Assembly (NCBI GenBank): GCA_030611105.1
Contig: JAUWQL010000021.1
Location: 1-37,227, forward strand
From: Bacteroidales bacterium
Lineage (GTDB): Bacteria; Bacteroidota; Bacteroidia; Bacteroidales; UBA12077
DNA: 37,227 bases
Direction: 5' to 3'
Positions 15,847 through 25,152 of the stretch are shown here, piece by piece (within the stretch, counting starts at the first letter, position 1; every line of letters begins with the position of its first letter). Both the position numbers and the translations under genes were made by a program. The notes under the pieces are model-generated. The model saw only the letters and a list, made by a program, of their open reading frames with translations, searched no databases and was not told the DNA's origin.

Positions 15847-16080
15847 AGTTCAATTTTTTTTCACTAACTTACTACAATATTGGAAAAATCAATTGTGCAG
15901 ATATATGCAAGCGAATTAAATAGTTGTATGTGCAAATTGTAAGTATATAAATAGTTGCAGGGCATTTGCAGTAAAATGACAGATGCTATAAAAAATTCAG
16001 AGAAAGATATAAATAGGTTCTGTTTTTTCTGAAATAAATACAAAGTCTTATATTGAACCTAAAATTAAAGGAATAAAACT

Positions 16081-17097
16081 ATGAAAAAAGTTATTTTATT
16101 ATTTACAATATCACTTTTCTTTATAATAGGTGGTAAAGGATATGCTCAGGAATCCATAGAAAACTTTCTAGTCAATACTACATTTATTTGGACTGACAAT
16201 GGAAAAACTCTTGGAACAACAACATTCACAACTGATGGGATATCTCATCCTACATGGTCTAACCTACCCCATACATGGAAACTTGAAGCAAATAATGACT
16301 TATTAGTTTCCGCAAATGGGACGCAATATGTGGCAAGGCTTAAGTGGAATAGTACTTCACAATCTTTTAGCGGAGAAAGAGATGTAACCAGCCAGATTCA
16401 AGATGGAGTTAAAACTGTTATGAAAGAAGTAGAAGAATCCCCGGAAAACTTTTTAGTTAGCACAACATTTATCTGGATTGACAATGGAAGAACTCTTGGA
16501 ACAACAACATTCACAACTGATGGGATATCTCATCCTACATGGTCTAACCTACCCCATACATGGAAACTTGAAGCAAATAATGACTTATTAGTTTCTGCAA
16601 ACGGGACGCAATATGTGGCAAGGCTTAAGTGGAATAGTGCTTCACAATCTTTTAGCGGAGAGAGAGATGTAACTAGCCAGATTCAAGATGGAGTTAAAAC
16701 TGTTATGAAAAAAACGCTAGAATCGGAAGATTATTTGAGCAAAGAAATTAATGAAAAGGGTTTTGTTAATATATATGGTATTCGTTTTGATTCAAGCAAT
16801 GACATTCCTAAAAGTGAATCAGAAGAAACCTTAAATGAGTTAGCAAGTTTTTTAAGAAGTAACCCGAAACTTAAAATTGAAATTATTGGGCATACCGATA
16901 GCGATGGAGATAATAAACTTAATGAAGACTTATCATTAAGAAGGGCTCAATCGATAATAAATTGGCTAAAATCTAAAGGTGTTAATATATCAAATTTAAA
17001 TGCATCTGGATTAGGAGAATCAAACCCTGTTGCAAATAATAAAACAGAATCAGGAAAAGCTCTTAATAGAAGGGTTGAAATCAAGGTTATTAAATGA
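16081..17097 (+). CDS. Secreted protein with two near-identical repeat domains and an OmpA domain
   Basis: 338 residues. A signal peptide ends near GYAQ (22). Two copies of a 95-residue module follow, each with FIW-DNG-TLGTTTF, a Trp-rich core (HPTWSNLPHTWKLEANN) and SGERDVTSQIQDGVKT. The C-terminus is a complete OmpA-like peptidoglycan-binding domain with IRFDSSND, IEIIGHTDSDGDN, LSLRRAQSI and LNRRVEI. The design places the repeated module on or near the outer membrane, anchored to the cell wall. The module's own function is unknown. The repeats are 285 bp each and nearly identical, a recent in-frame duplication. The two genes downstream may share its transcript (gaps of 83 and 50 bp). Confidence 0.88.
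   Translation: MKKVILLFTISLFFIIGGKGYAQESIENFLVNTTFIWTDNGKTLGTTTFTTDGISHPTWSNLPHTWKLEANNDLLVSANGTQYVARLKWNSTSQSFSGERDVTSQIQDGVKTVMKEVEESPENFLVSTTFIWIDNGRTLGTTTFTTDGISHPTWSNLPHTWKLEANNDLLVSANGTQYVARLKWNSASQSFSGERDVTSQIQDGVKTVMKKTLESEDYLSKEINEKGFVNIYGIRFDSSNDIPKSESEETLNELASFLRSNPKLKIEIIGHTDSDGDNKLNEDLSLRRAQSIINWLKSKGVNISNLNASGLGESNPVANNKTESGKALNRRVEIKVIK
16159..16710 (+). repeat. 285-bp tandem duplication inside the OmpA-domain gene
   Basis: Unit 1 is 16159-16443 and unit 2 is 16444-16710 (slightly shortened). The offset is exactly 285 bp, 95 codons. About nine of the first 55 positions differ, but only about five of the next 210, and a run of roughly 100 bp near the start of the conserved part is identical. 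The uneven divergence suggests recent duplication or gene conversion of the core. Confidence 0.9.
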
Positions 17098-17180
17098 ATA
17101 TGAGAAATTATCATGAAATTCAATAAAGATTTTACTGAATTTATATACATTATTTTTTAACTAAATTTAAAAAAAACAAC

Positions 17181-17579
17181 ATGGATACGATTAACAAGAA
17201 TTTAAAAACACTTTACCGACTTGACAAATTTTTTATTATCACCGGATTAATGGAGGTTTTTCTTTTAGTTTTTATTACCACAAATTTTTATACAATGATA
17301 ATTGGTGTAATAACTATTATTCCTGCCTACATGGCTCTAACTACGAAAAATTTTAAATGGAACTATTTTGTAGGAATTTGGGCACTAATTAAGTTTAATC
17401 CAATAAGCGGTATTCCTATGCTTGCATTTATTATTGGTGACTTATTAGGTAGTTCATTAAGTACTATACCTATGATGATTTGTGTATTTTGTGTTGTATC
17501 GGTAGTTATATCGTCATTTGTTTTAGGAATTATTATATTAGTCAAGACATCAAAATATTATAAATTACAAAAAAGTTAA
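17181..17579 (+). CDS. Small four-helix membrane protein
   Basis: 132 residues with four hydrophobic segments at about 17-35, 38-52, 60-85 and 96-121. A charged N-terminus (MDTINKNLKTLYRLDK) and a basic C-terminal tail (KTSKYYKLQKS) suggest both ends are cytoplasmic. It lies between two OmpA-domain protein genes on the same strand. No family recognised. Confidence 0.65.
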   Translation: MDTINKNLKTLYRLDKFFIITGLMEVFLLVFITTNFYTMIIGVITIIPAYMALTTKNFKWNYFVGIWALIKFNPISGIPMLAFIIGDLLGSSLSTIPMMICVFCVVSVVISSFVLGIIILVKTSKYYKLQKS

Positions 17580-17629
17580 ATATTAACTGATTAGAGATAT
17601 ATTATTAACTTAAACAAGGAAAAATTATT

Positions 17630-18853
17630 ATGAAAAAAATCACACTTTTATTAATTGTTATTCTAGTTGGTATATCAAACATTTTTGGACAGATTGGAAG
17701 AACATATTCCGATGGGCATGGGGGACGAATATTTTTTCCATTTGGGGATATTTCATTTGCAGATGAAGTTGTTGAATTTACAAAAGGGCAGCCTGCTCCA
17801 ATAAAAGGGTATGGAGATCCTAATCTTTCACTTAAAGTGCCGGATTATTCAGGGAATTATGAAACAATAGCTGAAGCTACTTCTTTAGGATTTGGTGGGG
17901 TGTTAATAGTAAAATTTACTGACAATATTCTATATGATATTAACGGTCCGGATTTGTTTATTTTTGAAATAGGTCCTGCCATTGAACCTGTCGATGTTTA
18001 TATATCTAAAGATGGTATTAAATGGATATCCGTTGGAAGAACCGGGGGAGGAATTTCCCAAATAGATATCTCTAAATATGTTAAAAAAACAGATGTTTTT
18101 AGATATGTTAAGATAATTGACATAAAAGCAAAAAAAGATGGACGATGGCCCGGGGCAGATATTGATGCAATTGGGGCTATTGGTTCAAGTATTAATTTTC
18201 AATTGAATAGCGCTGTTTTATTTAAATCAGGAGAATCAACTTTAGGAGAAGATAAATCAGCATTGTATAAGATTGGAGAAAAAGTTAAAGAAATAGGCGG
18301 TTTAACAATAATTGAAGGTTATACAGACAATATTGGCTCTTCTGAAAGTAATTTACTTCTTTCCGAAAAAAGAGCACAATCTATAAAAATATTTTTTTCT
18401 GATAGTTGCCAAATTGATACCACCCTGTTAAAAACAAATGCGTATGGAGAAACAAATCCCATAGCTGATAATAATACAGAAAATGGTCGTGAAAAAAATA
18501 GACGAGTTGAAATTATAGTATTTCCACAGACTAATCAAAGTAATGACAATGTTGTTGGAAAATGGAGTACAACGCGTGGTAATTTATACATTTATAAATA
18601 TGGTAAAATAATTGCCGGCTGGTACGAAAGTGATGGCGGTGAAATTCTCGGTAAATTAATTGATGAACATACAATTGAAGGAAAATGGATTGAAAATGGT
18701 GCTCGTGAAACTTGTTCCGAGAATACTTATGATAGAAATCATTGGGGTAGTCTTATTATTAAATTTAATGAAGATTTTTCAAAGATAACAATGAAATGGG
18801 GCTATTGTACTAAAGAACCAACTAATGGTAATTGGGATGGAACTAGAAAATAG
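17630..18853 (+). CDS. Secreted OmpA-domain protein with N-terminal beta domain and C-terminal lipocalin-like domain
   Basis: 407 residues. A signal peptide ends near IFGQ (21). Residues 22-185 form a beta-rich domain with GFGGVLIVKFTDN, GPDLFIFEIGPAIEPV and VYISKDGIKWISVGR, a surface-binding-type module seen before OmpA domains. Residues 190-300 are the OmpA peptidoglycan-binding domain (VLFKSGESTL, IIEGYTDNIGSSESN, LSEKRAQSI, KNRRVEI). The last 100 residues form a Trp/Gly-rich barrel-like domain (GKWSTTRGNLYIY, GKWIENGAR, WGSLIIKF) similar to small lipocalin-like extracellular modules. Probably an envelope protein tied to peptidoglycan, following the related gene at 16081. Confidence 0.85.
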   Translation: MKKITLLLIVILVGISNIFGQIGRTYSDGHGGRIFFPFGDISFADEVVEFTKGQPAPIKGYGDPNLSLKVPDYSGNYETIAEATSLGFGGVLIVKFTDNILYDINGPDLFIFEIGPAIEPVDVYISKDGIKWISVGRTGGGISQIDISKYVKKTDVFRYVKIIDIKAKKDGRWPGADIDAIGAIGSSINFQLNSAVLFKSGESTLGEDKSALYKIGEKVKEIGGLTIIEGYTDNIGSSESNLLLSEKRAQSIKIFFSDSCQIDTTLLKTNAYGETNPIADNNTENGREKNRRVEIIVFPQTNQSNDNVVGKWSTTRGNLYIYKYGKIIAGWYESDGGEILGKLIDEHTIEGKWIENGARETCSENTYDRNHWGSLIIKFNEDFSKITMKWGYCTKEPTNGNWDGTRK

Positions 18854-18875
18854 TACTATTACTGACAACATAACT

Positions 18876-18911
18876 AAACCACTAGGGATTGAAAATTCAT
18901 AGTGGTTTTTT
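18876..18911 (+). terminator. Rho-independent terminator after the OmpA cluster
   Basis: Stem AAACCACTA / TAGTGGTTT with a 15-nt loop, followed by a T-run (18906-18911). It closes the 16081-18853 gene group before the convergent RNase H gene. Confidence 0.75.
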
Positions 18912-18928
18912 AATATAAAAACGAATTG

Positions 18929-19393
18929 CTATTTTTTGTTTATTTGCCGACGTACAAGTTTTCTGGAAAGCTTATCCACGTCGCGGTTATAATTAGGCAT
19001 ATCTGAAGCTTTCTGATGTGCTTTAACTTTAATAAATTCAATTTCAGTAGTTTCAATTAATGTTATCAACTGTTGAATCAAATCAATATTTTGAATTGAT
19101 TTTCCCTTTTTAGTTAAAAAATCTTTAGAAACTAATTTATCTGCTCTGAAAGGAATCCTCTCAACATACTGACTATCTGTGTAAATCTTTATTAATTCAA
19201 GTTCCTTAATTTCTTTTAATACATATTCAATTGATTTTATTACAGCGGTTAATTCCATTCTATTGTGTGTTGTTTCTGTTTCATTACCTTGCAAAACAAC
19301 TTTTTTGTCGTCACTAAAAATTAAAGCTGCCCACCCTCCTATTTTATATTGTGGATTGCAGCTTCCGTCGGTATATATATCAATGATATTCAT
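18929..19393 (-). CDS. rnhA: Ribonuclease HI
   Basis: 154 residues. The four catalytic acids are in place: Asp9 in YTDGSC, Glu47 in NRMELTA, Asp73 in YTDSQYV and Asp140 in DVDKLSR; the conserved His is His126 in VKAHQ. It cleaves RNA in RNA-DNA hybrids, removing primers and R-loops. Length equals the family norm. The start overlaps a short divergent promoter region shared with the flavoprotein gene at 19476. Confidence 0.93.
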   Translation of the reverse strand: MNIIDIYTDGSCNPQYKIGGWAALIFSDDKKVVLQGNETETTHNRMELTAVIKSIEYVLKEIKELELIKIYTDSQYVERIPFRADKLVSKDFLTKKGKSIQNIDLIQQLITLIETTEIEFIKVKAHQKASDMPNYNRDVDKLSRKLVRRQINKK

Positions 19394-19475
19394 GTAAAAA
19401 TATTAATAGAATAATTCTATTAGCTTGCTGATTGTATTTATCTTTAGCAAATTAAATAAAATATACCGATAATCA

Positions 19476-20732
19476 ATGCAAAAATACGATACGATTATTG
19501 TTGGTGGCGGAGCAGCGGGTTTAATGGCGGCGGGTCAATCGGCTGAATTGGGTGCTAAAGTGCTTGTTTTAGAACGGATGAATCGTCCGGGCAGGAAATT
19601 AGGCATAACGGGTAAAGGTCGATGTAATATTACTAATACAGCACCATTAGATGAATTTATCAGACAGGTACAACCCAATGGTAGATTTTTGCGTTCATCG
19701 TTTTCAAATTTCTTTTCGGATGAATTGATTTATTTCTTTAATAATATTGGAGTAAAAACTGTTATTGAGCGTGGTGGCCGGGTTTTCCCTGAGGGTGGTA
19801 AAGCTGTCGAGTTAGTAAAATCAATGACAAGCTGGTGTAAAAATAAAGGTGTAACAATAAAAACTAATTTTAGAGTTAATAGCTTAATAAGCGAAGATGA
19901 TTGTGTGGTTGGTGTTAAAGGTGTATTCGAAGAAAAGGGTAAAAAAGAAGTCACCTCATTTTTAGCAAATAAAGTAATTATTGCAACGGGCGGAGTCTCC
20001 TATCCTGCCACCGGTTCAACCGGTGATGGTTACGAATTGGCAAAATCGGTGGGACATAAAATAAATCCGGTATGGCCCTCATTAGTGCCTCTTGAAACAG
20101 AAGGAACAAAAGCCAAACACTTAAGTGGATTAGAATTAAGAAATGTAAAAGGTACTGTTTGGATTAATGGTAAAAAAGCTGGTGAAGATTTTGGAGAAAT
20201 GAGTTTTACCGATTTTGGAATTACCGGACCCATTGTGCTTTCATTAAGCAGGTTAATTGTTCCGGCACTAAAAAAAAATAAGGAGATTGTTTTTAGCATA
20301 GACCTGAAATCTGCCTTAGATGATAAAAAACTTGATAACAGGCTTTTACGCGACTTCAACGAAAAAGGAAATGAACCATTCAGAAAAATGCTAAATGGAT
20401 TATTGCCTAAAGCTTTGATTCCTGTCTGTATTCAGGAAACTAAAATTAACTCAGATAAATTTGGACATCAGATTACATCTAACGAAAGAAAAGAACTAAG
20501 GAAATGGCTTAAAAATTTTAATTTTAAAGTAACAGATCATAGGCCATTCAAAGAAGCCATTATTACCGTTGGTGGTGTTGATACAAATGAAGTAAATCAA
20601 AAAACCATGGAGTCCAAAATTATAAGAGGCTTATATTTTGCAGGCGAAATACTCGATTTAGATGCCCCAACAGGAGGATATAATTTACAAATAGCTTTTT
20701 CCACTGCTTGGACTGCTGCTCAAGGTAAGTAG
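19476..20732 (+). CDS. BaiN/YhiN (HI0933)-family FAD-dependent oxidoreductase
   Basis: 418 residues. The N-terminal dinucleotide-binding motif IIVGGGAAGLMAAGQSAELG is followed by the family signature RPGRKLGITGKGRCNITN (39-56) and GGRVFPEGGKA. A second Gly-rich segment, IIATGGVSYPATGSTGDGY, and a C-terminal FAD contact, GLYFAGEILDLDAPTGGYNLQ, complete the HI0933 pattern. These flavoproteins are widespread with mostly unknown physiological substrates; one clostridial member was proposed in bile acid dehydroxylation. Single-gene unit, divergent from rnhA. Confidence 0.92.
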   Translation: MQKYDTIIVGGGAAGLMAAGQSAELGAKVLVLERMNRPGRKLGITGKGRCNITNTAPLDEFIRQVQPNGRFLRSSFSNFFSDELIYFFNNIGVKTVIERGGRVFPEGGKAVELVKSMTSWCKNKGVTIKTNFRVNSLISEDDCVVGVKGVFEEKGKKEVTSFLANKVIIATGGVSYPATGSTGDGYELAKSVGHKINPVWPSLVPLETEGTKAKHLSGLELRNVKGTVWINGKKAGEDFGEMSFTDFGITGPIVLSLSRLIVPALKKNKEIVFSIDLKSALDDKKLDNRLLRDFNEKGNEPFRKMLNGLLPKALIPVCIQETKINSDKFGHQITSNERKELRKWLKNFNFKVTDHRPFKEAIITVGGVDTNEVNQKTMESKIIRGLYFAGEILDLDAPTGGYNLQIAFSTAWTAAQGK

Positions 20733-20810
20733 CGGTATATGGTGTACGGTTTATGGTAAGCTTACAAACTGTTTTCAGTACCTTGTATCCTGTATCAGTA
20801 TAGTTATCAT

Positions 20811-21419
20811 CTATTTTAGTTTATTCTTAAAAACCTTCCTGAATTTTTCAATTTTAGGTGTAATTACAAACGAACAATACGATTGCAATTTATTATTGTC
20901 ATAATAATTCTGGTGATAATCTTCAGCTTTATATAAAGTATTATAATTAGTTATTTCAGTGACTATTGGGTTATTATATACTTCAGCTTCATCCAGTTTC
21001 TTTTTGTAGCCTTCGGCCAGTTCTTTTTGCTCATTATTATGATAAAAGATTACAGAACGGTATTGTGTTCCAACATCAACTCCCTGCCTGTTTAATGTAG
21101 TTGGATCGTGTGTTTGCCAAAAAACTTCAAGTAACTCTTTATAAGTAATTATTTCCGGATCGAAAGTAATTTGTATAACTTCTGCATGACCTGTTTCTCC
21201 TGTACATATTTCCTTATAAGTAGGATTTTTTACTTTTCCCCCGGAATAGCCGGATATTGCAGATTCTACTCCTTTTAATTGTTCGAAAATTGCTTCTGTA
21301 CACCAGAAACATCCTGTTCCAAATGTTGCAAGTTCCATAGATTTATTGTTTTGTGCACTTAATTCGTGGTTTAATAAAATCAAAACAAGAATGCTTAATG
21401 TTAAGTTTATTAATTTCAT
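20811..21419 (-). CDS. msrA: Exported peptide methionine sulfoxide reductase A
   Basis: 202 residues. The catalytic motif GTGCFWC (34-40) has Cys37 as nucleophile; the later FYHNNEQK and EDYHQNYYDNN segments match MsrA. A signal peptide (about 1-22, ending ELSAQ) directs the enzyme outside the cytoplasm, unlike the usual cytosolic form. It reduces methionine-S-sulfoxide in oxidised proteins. No MsrB is fused or adjacent. The gene is convergent with the flavoprotein gene, 80 bp away. Confidence 0.93.
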   Translation of the reverse strand: MKLINLTLSILVLILLNHELSAQNNKSMELATFGTGCFWCTEAIFEQLKGVESAISGYSGGKVKNPTYKEICTGETGHAEVIQITFDPEIITYKELLEVFWQTHDPTTLNRQGVDVGTQYRSVIFYHNNEQKELAEGYKKKLDEAEVYNNPIVTEITNYNTLYKAEDYHQNYYDNNKLQSYCSFVITPKIEKFRKVFKNKLK

Positions 21420-21553
21420 CTTTTTTTACATTTAAACAAGTTGATCTATAATAAAGTTTAAAATTTTGTGATTCTAATTTGATATTTAAATGTTATTTGA
21501 ATTTTTTTTTTTTGTAATTTTAAATTGTTAATCTTATAAATTTAAAAACAGTA

Positions 21554-24259
21554 ATGAATATTAAGCAAGTTTCAGGAAAATCATTTTTAATTGTTGTCTG
21601 TACAACTCTTTTATTATTTAATTCTAAATTATCAAAAATATTTGCTCAAATTCAAGTTATTGATGAAATATTTGAAAACATCTATATCCATACAGACAAA
21701 TCAATTTATACACCTGGTGAAGATATTTGGTTTAAGGCATATATTCTTGATGAGGAAACCCATATTCCTGTGAGTAAAAGTAATATTCTATATCTGAACA
21801 TTATTGATAGCAAAGGAGAATGTATATTTTCAACGAAACTTCCAATTATAAATGGATTTGCTAATGGAGAATATCATATTCCAGATACTTTAAAGAAAGA
21901 TATCCTAAAAATAGTGGCATATACTGAAAATCTAGAAAATCTTTCACCCTCATTTTGGTATTGTTCAGAATTAGTTATCGATCCTACTCCTATTGACTTA
22001 TGGAAAATCATATACAAACCTGAATTATCAAAGCTATCTGAATCAGTTTTAGCCGGAGAAGTATACTGTGTATATAGCGCTGATTTCCCAATCAAGGATA
22101 TGAAAGTTCATTGTAGGATTGAATCATCAGGTAAAAAAATGTATTCAAAAACTGAAAAAACAGATTCTTTGGGCAAATTTGAATTCAAATGGAATATTCC
22201 ATTATCACTAAAAAATAAAGATGTAACGCTTTGTTTAAAAGCCAATTATCTAAATGACACAAAAGAAATTAAAATAAATGTTCCTTGTGGAAAAAGAGAA
22301 TTTCATATAAATTTTTATCCGGAAGGAGGTTTTCTGGTACAAGGCTTGTTAAATAAAGTTGCCTTTAAAGCCGTTGATAATTATGGATCTCCGCTAAATA
22401 TAAAAGGAGTTCTTGTAAATCAAAACGGGGATCAACTTCAGGAAATTAAAACCAATCACGAAGGAATGGGAGTATTTGCTTTTATTCCAAAGACTAAAGA
22501 TTCATATTATTTTAAAATAAATGATCCAGTAGATGGTGATTCGTTATATAATTTACCAAAACCACTTGAAAGTGGATATGTTCTGTCTGTAGAACAAACT
22601 GACAATTCGATTATTGCTTTAAGAATTAGCATGACTCCTGATATGAAAGGGAAAAAAGTAAAATTATCTTTATTTGATGGTTTTAAACAAAAAAATATTT
22701 TTGAATCTGTGCTGAACGAAGAAAAATTATTTTCCTTTTTAACATCTACATATCCGGTTGGAATAGCTACTCTCACATTATTATCGGAAAATAACGTACC
22801 TGTTGCAGAACGTTTGGTATTCTTAAATAAATATAAAAAATTGCAATTATCAATTGAAACAGATAAAGATTCTTATGATCCACGAGAAAAGGTAGATATG
22901 ATGATAAAGGCTTTCGATTTTGAAGGTAATCCTGCTTCTGCAAACCTTTCATTGTCGGTAACAGAGGAAAATAGAATGTTGAATAATCAAACGAATATGT
23001 CTTCTTACTTACTTTTAGATTCAAAATTAAAAGGAAAAGTTAGAAATTCATCCTATTATTTGCAAGACACCCAGGAAGCTGACAGTGCACTAAATATTCT
23101 GTTGATGACACACGGATGGAGAAAAATTGAGTTGATTGAAGAGTATTCAAAATTAATTCTATCCCCTGAAAATACTCCGGGTATAAAGGGGCATGTTTAT
23201 ACCAGGAAAAAGAAACCTGCGAAAAATGCAACAGTACAAATAATAAATACACGCACATGGCAAATAATTAGTACAGAAACAAATGATCAGGGTGCTTTTT
23301 TAATACCAATTGAAGATTATTTATTAGTAGCAGATAATCAAGATTTATCAATTAGTGCTACTATTCCTAACAAAAAGGAAGCACAATTAACTATAATAAT
23401 AGATTCGAAAATAATTTCAGGTTTTAAATTAAAGGAAGAAAAAATATCAGTATATAATATGGCTGAAAAAATGAATTTTCTTACTGAAGAATTTGTGAAA
23501 AATAAATATACGAATTTTGATAATTCAACCGAATTCATTGATGAAGTAGTTGTTACGGGAAAAAAACTGGGTCCCCTTGATGATGAAGAAGATGTAAGAG
23601 AAAGAATGTATAAAATAAATAAAAAAGAAAGTGAAGAGATAAAAACATTTAATTTTCAAAGTAGTAATGAAAGTTTTGATGGTGGAATGCTTCAACTACT
23701 CAGAACTATTGCCCCGGGATTTCAGTTATCACCTTTGGGTATTATAAAATATAGAGGTTATAATTCAATAGTCCCGGAATTTGAACAAGGAGTTCTATTT
23801 GTTGTTGACGGTATTCCTAAAGGAGATAAGGTAGATGCAATAAGTTGGATTAGCATATCTGATATTAAAGAAATTAAAGTTATAACAAATCCTGGAGCTG
23901 CATTAATATACAGTACCGGCGCTTCTGGGATAGTTGAAATAACCCTGAAAGATGGGAGAAATTCAGCACCCATTGTAAGAGAAACCCCAAAGAATAACAA
24001 TTTATCCGTAATAAAAGGATTTAAGGTTGTGAGGGAGTTTTATTCACCCGATTATTCTGCTCATACACAAAATCAGGCTAACGACATTGACTTTCGGTCG
24101 ACCTTATATTGGAATCCAAATTTGATATTGGATAATCAGGGCCAAGGAAAAATTACATTTTATAATGGTGATAAAAAAGCTAGGTTTCGTTGCCATATTA
24201 ACGGAGTCAGTGAATCAGGGCTTTTAGGAAATACTCAAATAAATTACCGGGTTAAGTAA
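21554..24259 (+). CDS. Secreted TonB-plug-domain protein with macroglobulin-like N-terminus (no barrel)
   Basis: 901 residues. A signal peptide ends near IFAQ (33). The N-terminal part has the MG2-like signature IYIHTDKSIYTPGEDIWFKA (about 43-62). Further beta-sandwich domains follow, with FYPEGGFLVQG around 260 and LSIETDKDSYDPREKV around 435. Around 545-600 is a carboxypeptidase-type regulatory domain. Residues 660-810 are a TonB plug: EVVVTGKK, GFQLSPLG, VLFVVDGIPKGD, DIKEIKVI and GIVEITLKDGR. The protein ends with a short beta domain, not a 22-strand barrel, so it cannot be a transporter itself. Similar proteins are common in Bacteroidota; role unknown. Confidence 0.85.
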   Translation: MNIKQVSGKSFLIVVCTTLLLFNSKLSKIFAQIQVIDEIFENIYIHTDKSIYTPGEDIWFKAYILDEETHIPVSKSNILYLNIIDSKGECIFSTKLPIINGFANGEYHIPDTLKKDILKIVAYTENLENLSPSFWYCSELVIDPTPIDLWKIIYKPELSKLSESVLAGEVYCVYSADFPIKDMKVHCRIESSGKKMYSKTEKTDSLGKFEFKWNIPLSLKNKDVTLCLKANYLNDTKEIKINVPCGKREFHINFYPEGGFLVQGLLNKVAFKAVDNYGSPLNIKGVLVNQNGDQLQEIKTNHEGMGVFAFIPKTKDSYYFKINDPVDGDSLYNLPKPLESGYVLSVEQTDNSIIALRISMTPDMKGKKVKLSLFDGFKQKNIFESVLNEEKLFSFLTSTYPVGIATLTLLSENNVPVAERLVFLNKYKKLQLSIETDKDSYDPREKVDMMIKAFDFEGNPASANLSLSVTEENRMLNNQTNMSSYLLLDSKLKGKVRNSSYYLQDTQEADSALNILLMTHGWRKIELIEEYSKLILSPENTPGIKGHVYTRKKKPAKNATVQIINTRTWQIISTETNDQGAFLIPIEDYLLVADNQDLSISATIPNKKEAQLTIIIDSKIISGFKLKEEKISVYNMAEKMNFLTEEFVKNKYTNFDNSTEFIDEVVVTGKKLGPLDDEEDVRERMYKINKKESEEIKTFNFQSSNESFDGGMLQLLRTIAPGFQLSPLGIIKYRGYNSIVPEFEQGVLFVVDGIPKGDKVDAISWISISDIKEIKVITNPGAALIYSTGASGIVEITLKDGRNSAPIVRETPKNNNLSVIKGFKVVREFYSPDYSAHTQNQANDIDFRSTLYWNPNLILDNQGQGKITFYNGDKKARFRCHINGVSESGLLGNTQINYRVK

Positions 24260-24341
24260 ATAATTCATGCAGCATTCATATTGATAAAATCATGTTCTTT
24301 TTTATTTATAAACACGTACAGAATAAATAATGTTTACTTAA

Positions 24342-24349
24342 TAGTTTTG
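24342..24349 (+). promoter_or_regulatory. Possible -7 box of the helical-repeat gene
   Basis: TAGTTTTG matches TAnnTTTG 36 nt before the ATG at 24386. No clear TTTG lies 19-21 nt upstream, so support is limited. Confidence 0.3.
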
Positions 24350-24385
24350 TATTTTTATAACCGGAACAAAGCATAAGTGAATTAT

Positions 24386-24916
24386 ATGAACTTTAGAGAT
24401 CAATTAGTAGCAGAACTTTCAAAGCGAAATACAGATTATATTGCATCGGTAATTGACAGGGATAAAAAACTTTTCCGTGAAATGTTTGAATTGATTTTAA
24501 CTAACGAGGAATACGTTTCGGGTCGTGCAGCCTGGGTTATAGAAACTGTTTGGTTAAAATATCCTGAAATGATCGATCCATATATTAACGACATTATAGA
24601 TTTCTTACCTAAATCAAAATATGATAATCAGAAACGACATTTATCAAAAATTATTTCTACACGAGATTTACAAGAATTAGATGAAAATCATTTGGGAATT
24701 CTAATTGACAGATGCTTTACCTGGCTCGAAGATCCTGTATATCCGACAGCAGTGAAGATGTTTTCCATGCAAATCATATATAATTATATTGAAATTGAAC
24801 CAGCTATAGCTCCTGAATTAATTGCTATTATCGAAAATCAATTTGAGGACAGTACTCCCGGATTTAAAAATCGTGGTGAAAAACTTTTAAAAAAACTGTA
24901 TTGCATAGTTGATTAA
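24386..24916 (+). CDS. Helical (HEAT-like) repeat protein of unknown function
   Basis: 176 residues from the ATG at 24386 (MNFRDQLVAEL); a GTG nine bases upstream is possible but less likely. The protein is all alpha-helical, with paired helices separated by short loops (GRAAWVIETVW, MIDPYINDIIDFL, VKMFSMQIIYNY), as in HEAT-type scaffolds. No catalytic motif, signal or membrane segment. After the stop, a stop-to-stop stretch in another frame (24913-25011) encodes a Glu/Lys/Leu-rich coiled-coil-like tail without a start codon. Confidence 0.75.
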   Translation: MNFRDQLVAELSKRNTDYIASVIDRDKKLFREMFELILTNEEYVSGRAAWVIETVWLKYPEMIDPYINDIIDFLPKSKYDNQKRHLSKIISTRDLQELDENHLGILIDRCFTWLEDPVYPTAVKMFSMQIIYNYIEIEPAIAPELIAIIENQFEDSTPGFKNRGEKLLKKLYCIVD

Positions 24917-25037
24917 ATACGTTAAAAAATCATTCATACAGTCGACTTAATAATAAAAATTTAGAAGAAAAACTTGAGGAACTTGAAAAATTGGAATTAG
25001 AAGAAAAATAGGTTAAAATATTATCAATAGTAAGTTA

Positions 25038-25073
25038 GACTTCCGAAGTTTTAAAAACTTCGGAAGTCTTTTT
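25038..25073 (+). terminator. Strong terminator with 13-bp stem
   Basis: GACTTCCGAAGTT and AACTTCGGAAGTC flank a TTAAA loop, followed by five T. It ends the helical-repeat gene transcript and isolates rtcB. Its centre resembles the palindromes at 9037 and 25153. Confidence 0.85.
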
Positions 25074-25081
25074 ATATTCTA

Positions 25082-25112
25082 TTGCCTTTTACAGCTTTCG
25101 TTTGTAACTTTG
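25082..25112 (+). promoter_or_regulatory. Promoter of rtcB
   Basis: TTG (25082-25084), 20 nt, TAACTTTG (25105-25112): an exact -7 box at the expected spacing. Predicted start near 25117 gives a leader of about 78 nt that includes the inverted repeat at 25153-25181. Confidence 0.65.
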
Positions 25113-25152
25113 ATATAAATTATTAAGCTGGTAAGAATCAAATTATATTAAC

